A DNA stretch of 64,000 nucleotides, from contig CAVQJI010000022.1 of assembly GCA_963712715.1 (NCBI GenBank), positions 3,251 through 67,250 on the forward strand, read 5' to 3'. A model generated the notes under the pieces. That model had not been told where the DNA came from and searched no databases. It saw only the letters and a list, made by a program, of their open reading frames with translations. The DNA comes from JAFEDN01 sp963712715 (GTDB lineage Bacteria > Pseudomonadota > Gammaproteobacteria > Coxiellales > Coxiellaceae). The position numbers and the translations under genes are program-made. Shown piece after piece: positions 1 to 7,050 of this stretch (positions within the stretch are counted from its first letter, which is position 1; each line of letters opens with the position of its first letter).

Positions 1-52
1 GAAAATGCAACCAGCTTTTGCCCAACCCGGTCTCCGGTGCTAGACTGCGCGA

Positions 53-518
53 ATGGCCGCCAAAAAGAAATCCACGAAGAAGCCGACGAAGCCGAAGAAA
101 ACTGTCCGCAAGAAGGTGACACTAACCAGGGCGAAGAAGCGTTCTAAGAAGCTGACGACGAAGAACGCTGCGCCCAAGAGGCTCCAACAAAGAGGGCACA
201 AAAGAAGAGAGCACCAAAAAAGAAAGCCGCTGCTAAGAAACAATCTCGGAAAAAGAGCACGCCGGGGCGGGAGCTGGCGTACCCATCCAAACGTCGAGCA
301 TCGAGCATGGATGAACAGTCCGGAGAGATTTGCAGGGGTTGTCCCGCCACGAAAGTGCGGATTCGGAGAGCGTCGACGAGTTCCTCGAGGAAGGGAATGC
401 GTTCGAAGCCGACGTTGTCGCTGGCGTCGAAAGCGCTGACGACGCCGACGAGCAGGAAGTTCACACGCACGAGGTACCGGAGGACGACGTTCCCGGCGAA
501 TATCTGGACGAGGACTAG
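53..518 (+). pseudogene. Lysine-rich histone H1-like protein, frameshifted
   Basis: The N-terminus (from 53) is a Lys/Arg/Pro/Ala-rich tail (MAAKKKSTKKPTKPKK) typical of bacterial histone H1-like DNA-binding proteins. The basic stretch continues in a second frame around 200-330 (KRAPKKKAAAKKQSRKK, then an SMDEQSG segment). The acidic C-terminus is in a third frame (330-518; GLSRHESADSESVDEF, ending VPGEYLDED). The three pieces read as one basic-to-acidic protein only if at least two indels are repaired. The acidic tail resembles a small conserved acidobacterial protein known to me, so this could also be two genes run together. Whether the breaks are real or sequencing errors cannot be told here, but the same pattern recurs in most long genes up to 17 kb. 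Confidence 0.55.
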
Positions 519-551
519 ACGCGAGTCGCAGCCGTCAGTGGGCTTGCAGTT

Positions 552-1543
552 ATGGTTTTACAGCGGCTCCGTTACTTCAGTGCAGCGATTTGTGTCTGGC
601 TCTCCCTGGGGATTTCTTGCTTTCCTGGCGAGCTATATGCCCAGTTCACAGATCCGCGCAATTACGAGAATGCTCCTGTCGGCGTCAATCAACTTGAGCT
701 TGACTATGCCCACGCGCACTCGGACGCCTCCCTTGACACCTCGCTCGTCGTCGCCGGTGCAGAGCTTAACCTGAATCAGGGAATCAGCGACTACTCGCGC
801 TATTTCAGCATCTTTCGCCGCATGGCTTGGGCGGAGGCCGCTGTTCCGCTTGCCGGCCTCGACGGAAAGGTGACCGGCACTAACATTCAAGGCTCCAGTA
901 CTGGCACCGGTGATTCCAGCTACGAGTTAGCTGTTCTCTACTGAAGGGAGGCCCGGCGCTCAGCATGGCGCAATTCGCGAGCTACGAGCCGGTTACCACC
1001 GTAGCCGTGAGCCTTACCATCACTGCGCCCACAGGCCTGTATAACTCCGGCAGGATTCTCAACCTTGGTTCAAATCGCTGGTCGTTCAAGCCGGAAATCG
1101 CTGTCTCACATCCTTTCGGCCCTGAACACAAATGGGAGCTCACGGCTACGCCAACGCCTATTTCTATACCGATAACAATTCTTATCATGGGATGGAAAGC
1201 CTCCGGCAACACGCATTACCCGGGCTCGAAGGACACATCAGCTACTCCTTCACCTCCAGCCTCTGGGCTTCTTTCGATACGCGCTATTCCTTCGTCGGCG
1301 ATACCTTCGTCAACGGCACGAACCAGAACAACGTGCAACAGAATTTCATTCTTGGAAGTGAGCTGAATGTTTCCCTCAATTCCCAGAGTCTCGCTCGTCT
1401 TCGAGGTCGCCAAGGCAGTGCTGCATCAAAACGGCCCCTCCGCCGCGGGCTTCGCCGTTAAGTACCTTTTCAGTTGGGGCAAGGGCTATAAGTGGTCAGG
1501 CGATACATCACGGATTGACCGTCTCTCAGCGTCGGATGCGTAA
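552..1543 (+). pseudogene. Outer-membrane transporter-like protein, frameshifted
   Basis: It starts at 552 with a signal peptide (hydrophobic residues to about 30, then an AQF cleavage region). The mature part runs 552-944, continues in another frame from about 955 (VTTVAVSLTITAPTG), then again from about 1132 (HGYANAYFYTDNN), and finishes in a fourth segment (VAKAVLHQNGPSAAGFAVKY) with a stop at 1541-1543. Alternating hydrophobic and aromatic residues and the TAPTGLYN motif fit the phenol-degradation MetA / putative outer-membrane transporter family of beta-barrels. At least three indels break the frame while the family-like sequence is preserved, so sequencing error is likely. The substrate is unknown. 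Confidence 0.6.
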
Positions 1544-1573
1544 AATAAGATAAGACGCTGAGGAGGGAAGTGA

Positions 1574-1771
1574 GTGGCCATGGAAACGCAAAGCAAACGA
1601 AATCCCGAATCAAATCCAGCCAAGGTAGGAGAGCACATTAAGAGCGCTTACCAAATGCTAAAGGCGCTGCAAGAGAAGATTGGAGAGCATCATCCCGAGA
1701 TCGGCACCGCCATTACGAAGCTGGAGTTGGCGCTATATGACCTCGAGATCGAGACTGGCGGCCTACTGTAG
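1574..1771 (+). CDS. Small helical protein of unknown function
   Basis: A 65-residue, charged, predicted helical protein with no signal peptide or membrane segment. It starts at GTG 1574 or ATG 1580. A strong AGGAGGGA ribosome-binding site at 1561-1568 suits either start (5 or 11 bases away). The sequence has heptad-like spacing of leucines (AYQMLKALQEKIGEHH, then ITKLELALYDLEIE), suggesting a short coiled coil. It lies between the outer-membrane protein gene and tRNA-Thr and is not clearly in an operon. I do not recognise the family. It is one of the few intact reading frames in this region. Confidence 0.6.
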   Translation: MAMETQSKRNPESNPAKVGEHIKSAYQMLKALQEKIGEHHPEIGTAITKLELALYDLEIETGGLL

Positions 1772-1807
1772 CGGGCGGGACAGGTGCAGCTGGATCCTAA
1801 TTTATGA

Positions 1808-1880
1808 AGCCGACGACCAGAGTTGAACTGGTGACCTGCCGATTACGAATCGGCTGCTCTACCAACTGAGCTACGTCGGC
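1808..1880 (-). tRNA. tRNA-Thr (CGT)
   Basis: On the minus strand a full cloverleaf folds: acceptor GCCGACG paired with CGTCGGC, D arm with AGCTCAGTTGGTAGAGC, anticodon stem GCCGA/TCGGC around the loop TTCGTAA (anticodon CGT, threonine), and a T arm with GTTCAACTC. The 3' CCA is not encoded. Confidence 0.93.
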
Positions 1881-1931
1881 CTCTGGGGGATGTCCCTCAG
1901 TTTATCAAATCGTCCGCCAAAACCTGGAGCG

Positions 1932-1970
1932 GGTGCCCCAGCCTTTCGCGTTTTTTGCGAAGGCTGGGGT
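1932..1970. repeat. REP hairpin copy 1, upstream of the RAYT gene
   Basis: Imperfect palindrome: CCCAGCCTTTCGCG pairs with CGCGAAAGGCTGGG-type sequence across a TTTTTTG loop, preceded by GGTGCC. Related hairpins occur at 2562-2598 (inverted), 2754-2793 and 5645-5682. Confidence 0.85.
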
Positions 1971-2019
1971 AGTTCATCCGTCACAGACGGGGTAAAAAGA
2001 GCCGGTGTAGTCTGGCCTC

Positions 2020-2557
2020 ATGCCCTGGGGCCTGAAGCGATATCAACAGACTCGCGAGCTGCATTTCATCACCTTCAGTTGCTATCATCGCGTTCCTCTG
2101 CTGAACAACGCTGAGGCGCGAGATACCTTCGTCACAGCTCTCGAAAGGGTGCGAGGGTGGTATGGCTTTTACTTCGTCGGATATGGTCATGCCAGAGCAT
2201 GTTCACCTATTAATGAGCGAGCCAGAACGCAGCACGCTGGCGCTATCGCTTCAGATGTTGAAGCAGATCGTTTCGCGTAAACTGAACGCCGCGAAAAAGG
2301 CAGATCCTTTTTGGCAGCCGCGATATTATGACTCCAATGTATGGAGCGAGCACAAGCAAGTCGAAAAACTTCGCTACTTGCATCGCAATCCAGTGAAACG
2401 GGGATTGGTTGAGCACCCGAAAGATTGGGCATGGAGTAGTTTTCGGCATTATCTAACGGGTGAGGATTGTGTGGTTGAAATTGAATCGCAGTGGACCGCG
2501 CGAAAGCGCGAACAACTTGGAATTTATCCGACGGTTCAACCGTGCGACGTGAGGTGA
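2020..2557 (+). pseudogene. REP-associated tyrosine transposase (RAYT), frameshifted
   Basis: This is an IS200-like Y1 transposase of the RAYT type, which acts on REP hairpins as single-stranded DNA. The first part (2020 to about 2170) carries TRELHFITFSCYHR, typical of the family N-terminus. The second part, in another frame, carries VMPEHVHLL with the HxH (HUH) metal-binding pair, then WQPRYYDSNV with the likely catalytic tyrosine and YLHRNPVKRGLV. The break falls inside the GYVVMPEH motif near 2172-2185 and needs only +1 or -2 to repair. REP hairpins lie about 50 bases upstream and directly downstream in inverted orientation, the usual REPtron layout. With a repaired frame it would be full length (about 178 residues). 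Confidence 0.85.
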
Positions 2558-2561
2558 AGCA

Positions 2562-2598
2562 CCCAGCCTTCGCAAAGAACGCGAAAGGCTGGGGCACC
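2562..2598. repeat. REP hairpin copy 2, downstream of the RAYT gene
   Basis: CCCAGCCTTCGCAAAG followed by CGCGAAAGGCTGGG and GCACC. It is the inverted counterpart of the copy at 1932-1970, so the two bracket the RAYT gene. Confidence 0.85.
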
Positions 2599-2753
2599 GG
2601 GCCGGATCGATGTTGATCTACAACGCTCACTGTGAAAATTAACACGCAGCGGTCCCCGCCCCATAAAATCGATGGAGTCCCTTGGTCACGGCGCGAGTAT
2701 AGCCATGAATATCGGTTTCTGGCTGTGGACGGTTGACGTGGATTCGGTGCTGA

Positions 2754-2793
2754 GTCCCACTCATCCGCAAAGAGCGCGAATGAGTGGGGCACC
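2754..2793. repeat. REP hairpin copy 3 (variant stem)
   Basis: TCCCACTCATCCGC and GCGAATGAGTGGGG pair around AAAGAGC, followed by GCACC. The loop-proximal CGCAAAG core and the GGCACC tail match the other REPs, but the outer stem differs. It falls inside a secreted-protein gene and interrupts it. Confidence 0.8.
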
Positions 2794-2925
2794 GGGCGAC
2801 TAGGTAGTCTTCAGGGGGGCTGGTGAACTGTAATGTGTCCATCTTCATTTCCCAGGTTCCGTCGAAGCGGTTCTGTGCAAACATCCATGAGCAAAAAAAA
2901 ACAGCAGAGCAAGTAGCTTTCTCAC
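2794..2925 (-). pseudogene. Secreted acidobacterial protein, 5' fragment cut by a REP
   Basis: Reading leftwards from a GTG at 2925, the frame encodes a signal peptide (MRKLLALLFF) that must slip at a run of nine T residues to join the mature N-terminus (FAQNRFDGTWEMKMDTLQF, ending near PPEDYLV). That N-terminus looks like a family of small secreted acidobacterial proteins that normally continue for about 100 more residues. Here the sequence enters the REP at 2754-2793 and no longer resembles anything. I read it as a 5' gene fragment truncated by REP insertion, with an additional homopolymer frameshift. An alternative ATG start at 2935 gives the mature part but no good signal peptide. Confidence 0.45.
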
Positions 2926-2931
2926 AGGACC

Positions 2932-3435
2932 TCACTCTTTGCGTGTGATGGGCGTTCTTTCTCCGAATATCGATGGAAGGTATCTTTCAGTCGGTTTCTC
3001 TGAGCACAACTGACACGATTTTCCATTCACCTTCCACTTCGATAGCGTTATGTAATCCACCCAGTGCGTCGTGACCAGTTTTGCCGAAGCCACGTCACCT
3101 GCTATATCGAGCACTGTAATCTGTTCCTTTTTTTCAGACATGGGCAGATCGTATGACCCGTGCGTGCGCACATCCTGTACCATCTGCAGACCAGTCCTTT
3201 CAGTCATTCTGAGTTGGCCGTCAGAACCGCTGATTGTGTGCTTCAGATAGTGAGGATGGAGTGATTTCTCCATGCGACCTGCATCCCCCGTGTAGTAGCC
3301 TTCGATATAATCCGCGACAGTGGCACGAACGGCTGCCTCATCGGTTGGTACCGCCGCAAAACAGCTGAGAACAAGCGCGCTCCCGATGAAACCCATTGCA
3401 ACGATGGCGATTGTTTTTGATGTGACTCTGGTCAT
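2932..3435 (-). CDS. Secreted NTF2/lumazine-binding-like protein
   Basis: The protein has 167 residues with an N-terminal signal peptide (SKTIAIVAMGFIGSALVLSC, possibly a lipoprotein Cys). The mature domain (DEAAVRATVADYIEGYYTGD, then MEKSLHPHYLKH) is the start of the NTF2-like SnoaL/lumazine-binding fold, usually a small-molecule pocket or non-enzymatic binding domain. ATG at 3435 overlaps the stop of the upstream peptidase gene as TAATG, implying translational coupling. It is therefore the third gene of the blaI-blaR1 operon, and its expression should follow BlaI de-repression. The link to beta-lactam or other stress is inferred from position only. Confidence 0.75.
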   Translation of the reverse strand: MTRVTSKTIAIVAMGFIGSALVLSCFAAVPTDEAAVRATVADYIEGYYTGDAGRMEKSLHPHYLKHTISGSDGQLRMTERTGLQMVQDVRTHGSYDLPMSEKKEQITVLDIAGDVASAKLVTTHWVDYITLSKWKVNGKSCQLCSEKPTERYLPSIFGERTPITRKE

Positions 3436-4351
3436 TATGCATCTCCTTGGATTAGCAGCCCCGCAACCCTGTCCTGTAGGTGAGGTGTCGAGTGGACCAG
3501 GGCGGGGGCGAACCATCCATTCGGCAAAGGTGAAAACGATTGGGCTACCATGAGAAGCGTCCGCGAGTACTCGGTAGAGGCAACGGCTTGGAGCACGTAG
3601 TTGTCGCACACTTCCTCGCGCGCACGATCCAGCAGCCGATTGGCAACATATATCAGCGGATGGAACCACAGCGCGACAGCTAATAGCCTTTGATAAAGCC
3701 CGACTAGCGCGTCACGTCGTAGGGCATGGGCGCATTCATGGACAAGGATTTGGAAAACCTGGTGGTCATCAAATCGTGTCAGGAACGACGATGGGAGCAG
3801 AACTATCGGTCGTAGGCAACCCAAAGCCACGGGAACTCTCACCTGGTTCGCCACGCGAATTTCGGGAACATTTCCGCCCAAGGCCGACGCAAGACGGGGC
3901 CGCAAAGGAACGATTCTCGCATCTGGCGTTGCGCTACGCCGAACCCTGCCCATCGTGTGCAAGCCACAAATCAAGCGCGCGAGACTGATCAACGCTCCCG
4001 CCGCCCACAACACGAGCGAGATTCCAACAAACGGAAAATGCCCTGCAGATAAAACCGGGCTGTCGTTCTGGGGTACTAAATCCGATTGAGAACGATTCAG
4101 CAAAGAATCGAACACGCTTGGATTCGGCAAGGAGACCAGGGCCCTTGCGGAGTTAGGCGAGCTGTAACCACCATAATGGGACACAGCCCGACGGTCAACA
4201 GGGCGATCAGCAGGACCGCATGGCGACAGGCGGCCGACCGGCCGATTATTCGGTGCACCACAACGGCTGCAAGCAGCACTACGGTAGCAACGGCCAGCAT
4301 GGTCATGGCGGGTGAGAAAGCCCTCTCAAGAATCCTGAACCAGGGGGTCAT
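3435..4351 (-). pseudogene. BlaR1-type M56 membrane metallopeptidase, frameshifted
   Basis: The N-terminal membrane part (4097-4351; FSPAMTMLAVATVVLLAAVV, then a second hydrophobic segment) and the catalytic part (3435-4184) lie in different frames and join near 4150-4184. The catalytic domain has the zinc motif HECAH followed by ALRRDALV and a downstream EEVCDNYVL acidic metal-ligand segment typical of peptidase family M56. In BlaR1/MecR1 systems this protease senses a signal and triggers removal of the BlaI repressor. The ATG at 4351 overlaps the blaI stop (ATGA). No penicillin-binding sensor domain follows: the protein ends after the peptidase and a short tail, so the signal sensed is unknown. 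Confidence 0.8.
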
Positions 4352-4746
4352 TTCTTAACTTCCTGACCATCGATTAGCTCACGAATCTGTTGCGCCTCGT
4401 CCGGAGAGAGTGGCCGAGTCTCCAGCAATGCCATAACCAAGCCACTTGCCGATCCACCGAAGGCAGTATCTAAAAGCTGACTCACCATCCCTCTCACTGT
4501 GGACTTGCGCGGCCGAGACGCACGGAAGCAGAACGCGTTGCCTTCAGGACGAGCCTGAAGCCATCCTTTTTCCATCAGCCTGGTCAGCATAGTCTGTACG
4601 GTGTTGCGAGCAATTCTTCGCCGTTCACTGAGCAATTTCCACACTTGCGCGACACCAAGCTCACCGTGTTCCCAAACCAAATTCATAATCTCCAGCTGTG
4701 CCGAAGTAAGATTCGATACAGATTGTCGCGGCATGTGTTGAGCCAT
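4348..4746 (-). CDS. blaI: BlaI/MecI/CopY-family transcriptional repressor
   Basis: The 132-residue protein has a winged-helix DNA-binding domain (LTSAQLEIMNLVWEHGELGV, then the recognition helix region ARNTVQTMLTRLMEKGWL) and a C-terminal dimerisation helix (LSPDEAQQIRELIDG). The family binds palindromic operators upstream of its own operon as a dimer and is inactivated by proteolysis driven by the adjacent M56 peptidase. I place the start at ATG 4746 because AGGTGG lies seven bases upstream. Upstream GTGs at 4755 and 4752 would lie inside the operator dyad. It is the first gene of a three-gene operon (blaI, M56 peptidase, NTF2-like). Confidence 0.88.
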   Translation of the reverse strand: MAQHMPRQSVSNLTSAQLEIMNLVWEHGELGVAQVWKLLSERRRIARNTVQTMLTRLMEKGWLQARPEGNAFCFRASRPRKSTVRGMVSQLLDTAFGGSASGLVMALLETRPLSPDEAQQIRELIDGQEVKK

Positions 4747-4754
4747 AATCACCA

Positions 4755-4790
4755 CCTACGTTCGTAGGCAATAGTACCTACGTGTGTAGG
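4755..4790. promoter_or_regulatory. Double BlaI-type operator
   Basis: Two near-identical 14-bp dyads, CCTACGTTCGTAGG (4755-4768) and CCTACGTGTGTAGG (4777-4790), sit with centres 22 bp apart, about two helical turns. They lie immediately upstream of blaI, and the proximal one touches its ribosome-binding site. This is the expected arrangement for cooperative BlaI dimers. Confidence 0.8.
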
Positions 4791-5206
4791 CACTGTCAAA
4801 GGATTTCAAGTTTTTTCAGTCACTGTGGTCCAGTAACTGCGGTTGACCCGGAGCTACGGATGGCGTTTTAGCCTAGCAAGAGAATCCCCGATCGCGAGGA
4901 GCCTTTGATTTGATTTGATTTATCCGCGCCGTTTCTGACAATCTCCCGGAACTTGTCAATAGGCAGGAATTACACGATCGCATCTAACCTATGCAAACGA
5001 ATGGAAATATATTTCTCTAAACCGTGGCATGATTAACCCTCTCGATTCGATACAATAGAGATATAGCTTAAAAATTAAGCTGACGAAATTGATATAGCCA
5101 CGCGCGGCCTCTCATGAGCCGCGTTTTTCTTTTGTACCTAACCTTTCAAACGAATATGTCACAGAGCTGGGGAGAAGTATGTCCGAAATAGACAAGGAAC
5201 GCACCA
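4791..5206. other. Gene-free interval with a terminator-like hairpin
   Basis: No credible protein-coding frame. A TACAAT box at 5051-5056 is followed by a small dyad (AGCTTAAAAATTAAGCT) and then CGCGGC/GCCGCG (5103-5108/5118-5123) with a run of T, which looks like an intrinsic terminator on the plus strand. No upstream plus-strand gene needs it, so a short transcript of about 70 nt is possible. An 11-codon frame with a good GGGGAG site starts at 5179 and overlaps the next gene. Confidence 0.45.
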
Positions 5207-5632
5207 ATGGATGAGTGCAAGCAATTCAGAACTCTCAAAGAACGTGGTGAATACGTTGAGCTTCGCTTCATGGTTCAGGCCATGCTGCATGGATTCCAGG
5301 TTTCAAGGCCCTGGGGCGATTCTTCCTCTTACGATGTCGGCCTTGAGTCCGGTTCGCGTATCTTGAGAGTCCAGGTGAAGTCCACAGCCTACCGCACTGG
5401 TACCGGATACTTGTGTCAATTCGCTGCCAGGAACAAGTACTCCGTTGACAAGATAGAGTTCTTTGCCGCCTACGTTATCCCGCAAGACGTATGGTATTTG
5501 ATTCCATCTCACATTCTGCTCGGAAGGTCCGGCCAACAGCATGCAATGATTTGTCCCATGGAGCCATGCCGGAGACCCTACTACAAATTCGAATGTTACC
5601 GGGAGGCGTGGAAGCTACTGCGCGGGGAATAA
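5207..5632 (+). CDS. PD-(D/E)XK nuclease-like protein (intron-endonuclease type)
   Basis: The 141-residue protein matches the short PD-(D/E)XK family associated with group I introns: a helix with ERGEYVELRFMVQAMLHGF, then PWGDSSSYDVGLESGS with the catalytic Asp, and LRVQVKSTAYR supplying the QxK catalytic lysine. The C-terminal half has a conserved VWYLIPSHIL segment. No group I intron is recognisable nearby, so this is a stand-alone member, common in environmental bacteria. ATG 5207 overlaps the stop of an 11-codon leader frame beginning at 5179 that has the better ribosome-binding site, suggesting translational coupling. Its cellular role is unknown. Confidence 0.72.
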   Translation: MDECKQFRTLKERGEYVELRFMVQAMLHGFQVSRPWGDSSSYDVGLESGSRILRVQVKSTAYRTGTGYLCQFAARNKYSVDKIEFFAAYVIPQDVWYLIPSHILLGRSGQQHAMICPMEPCRRPYYKFECYREAWKLLRGE

Positions 5633-5644
5633 ACCTCCCACGCG

Positions 5645-5682
5645 GGTGCCCCAGCCTTTCGCGTTCTTTGCGAAGGCTGGGT
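5645..5682. repeat. REP hairpin copy 4
   Basis: GGTGCCCCAGCCTTTCGCG and CGAAGGCTGGG pair around TTCTTTG. It is almost identical to the copy at 1932-1970 and lies 13 bases after the nuclease stop. Confidence 0.85.
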
Positions 5683-5712
5683 CTTTCAACGGAACTCACC
5701 CGGCAGTTGCTT

Positions 5713-6045
5713 TTAAGGGCAGGTGGCCGCGATATGTTTCATCGCGGTCACATTCATGTAGTGAGGGGCCATCGGCACGTCCTTGTTTTCCTTCATCGCT
5801 TCTTCCTCGGGGACCGCCGTGCCGGTGATTGCCACTTTATGGCCGACGTGTGGGGCTAGGTCCTCAGTCGACGATACGATTCCCACCGTCTTCGGTCCCT
5901 TTCCCAGATTGGTGAGCATGTAAGAACCAGCTGTGGGTCCCGCCTTCAAACACCCTGTCATGGTGTGAACTTTGGGAGCTTCTGCGCCCTGAGCAAACAA
6001 AAGCACGCTATAGAGCATCAAGCCTGCTATGACTGAAAGTTTCAT
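5713..6045 (-). CDS. Small secreted protein (OB-fold-like, DUF5818-type)
   Basis: The 110-residue protein has a clean signal peptide (LSVIAGLMLYSVLLFAQG) and a mature domain with HTMTGCLKAGPTAGSYMLTN and VGHKVAITGTAV, a pattern seen in small secreted acidobacterial proteins with an OB-like beta-barrel. The start at ATG 6045 is fixed by an AGGAGG site ten bases upstream. The longer frame upstream has no ribosome-binding site. It stands alone between the nuclease and the PP2C gene. The function is unknown, and the family assignment rests on memory of similar acidobacterial sequences. Confidence 0.65.
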   Translation of the reverse strand: MKLSVIAGLMLYSVLLFAQGAEAPKVHTMTGCLKAGPTAGSYMLTNLGKGPKTVGIVSSTEDLAPHVGHKVAITGTAVPEEEAMKENKDVPMAPHYMNVTAMKHIAATCP

Positions 6046-6154
6046 ACGACCTCCTGAGAAGGAATTTTTCAGCTTAGAACTCCGTCCCGCATCGTACGCT
6101 TCTCCTGCCCTCTGGACAACGGAAAGTGCCACCGGGAGCAGGTCTCAAAATGGC

Positions 6155-6955
6155 TCACCGAAGCCGGTACGGTCTTCCGCGATACATGCCGACTCGTTCT
6201 ACGCTGCGGATCTCGACTAGTTGAACGCTGATGTTGTCGCCTCCATCCGCTTGATTGGCGAGGGCGATGAGTTTGTGGGCGGCGGCTTCCAAATCTTTGC
6301 TGTGGGCCACGACTGTGGCAATTTCAGAGGGAGTCACGGCTCCGTGGAGACCGTCGGAGCAAAGCACAAGTACATCCCCTACCAGTACCTGATGCTCGCT
6401 AGTATCGACGTTGACGAACATCTCGCCACCCAATGACCGGCTGAGAACGTGACGGGTTGGCGATTCCGAGGCTTCGTGCGCGGACAGCAGTCCCATGCGG
6501 GCGTGCTCGCCGGCGACGGTGTGGTCGCGGGTTAACACGGTGGCGTGAGCGCGGCGGATAAGATAGCAGCGCGAATCCCCGACGTGTGCGATTGTGGCGC
6601 GGTCGAACCGAAGAGCACAGCAGACGAAAGTTGTTGCCATTGGGATGCCGCCTGGTCCCGTCTGCATGCCCGTTTCATAGACTTCCAGGTTCGCAGCTTT
6701 CACCAGGCGTGGGAGTAGAGACGAATGGGGTTCTTCCGCCGGAGCCTCACGGAATCCGGCGAGCACGCTCTCGACTGCGGTGCGCGATGCGACCTCGCCC
6801 TTATCGTGGCCTCCCACGCCGTCGGCAAGCACGAACAGCCAGCCGTGCGAGCGCACCAGCATGGGAGTGGTCGGAAGAAAATGGCCGAGGTAATCTTCGT
6901 TGTGTTCGCGGACCAGCCCAGTGTCCGAAAGGTATGCGAACTGAACGTCGAGCAT
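6155..6955 (-). CDS. PP2C-family Ser/Thr protein phosphatase
   Basis: The 266-residue cytosolic enzyme is full length for a stand-alone bacterial PP2C. The PPM metal-binding motifs are all visible: the N-terminal TGLVREHNEDYL, the central LADGVGGHDKGE, VGDSRCYLIR, and the C-terminal CSDGLHG plus GGDNISV. It would use two metal ions to remove phosphate from Ser/Thr of proteins phosphorylated by Hanks-type kinases. No kinase gene lies in the flanking acidobacterial sequence. The frame is intact, unlike most neighbours. It is transcribed in the same direction as the upstream permease, with a gap of about 95 bases. Confidence 0.92.
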   Translation of the reverse strand: MLDVQFAYLSDTGLVREHNEDYLGHFLPTTPMLVRSHGWLFVLADGVGGHDKGEVASRTAVESVLAGFREAPAEEPHSSLLPRLVKAANLEVYETGMQTGPGGIPMATTFVCCALRFDRATIAHVGDSRCYLIRRAHATVLTRDHTVAGEHARMGLLSAHEASESPTRHVLSRSLGGEMFVNVDTSEHQVLVGDVLVLCSDGLHGAVTPSEIATVVAHSKDLEAAAHKLIALANQADGGDNISVQLVEIRSVERVGMYRGRPYRLR

Positions 6956-7050
6956 AGGATGGAGCGGCTGCTCCGTGGATCAGGATAACAAGGCGACGGG
7001 CGGACTCGAAATGAGTCCGCCCGGCTACCCCCTGTTGCCGTGACCAATCG

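Noticed and set aside
40..470. Minus-strand Phe/Ala-rich frames at the window start
   Set aside because: They are antisense to a lysine-rich coding sequence, which always produces long hydrophobic shadow frames.
5713..6132. Longer start for the small secreted protein at 6132
   Set aside because: The first 29 residues have no ribosome-binding site, and the signal peptide begins at 6045 after AGGAGG.
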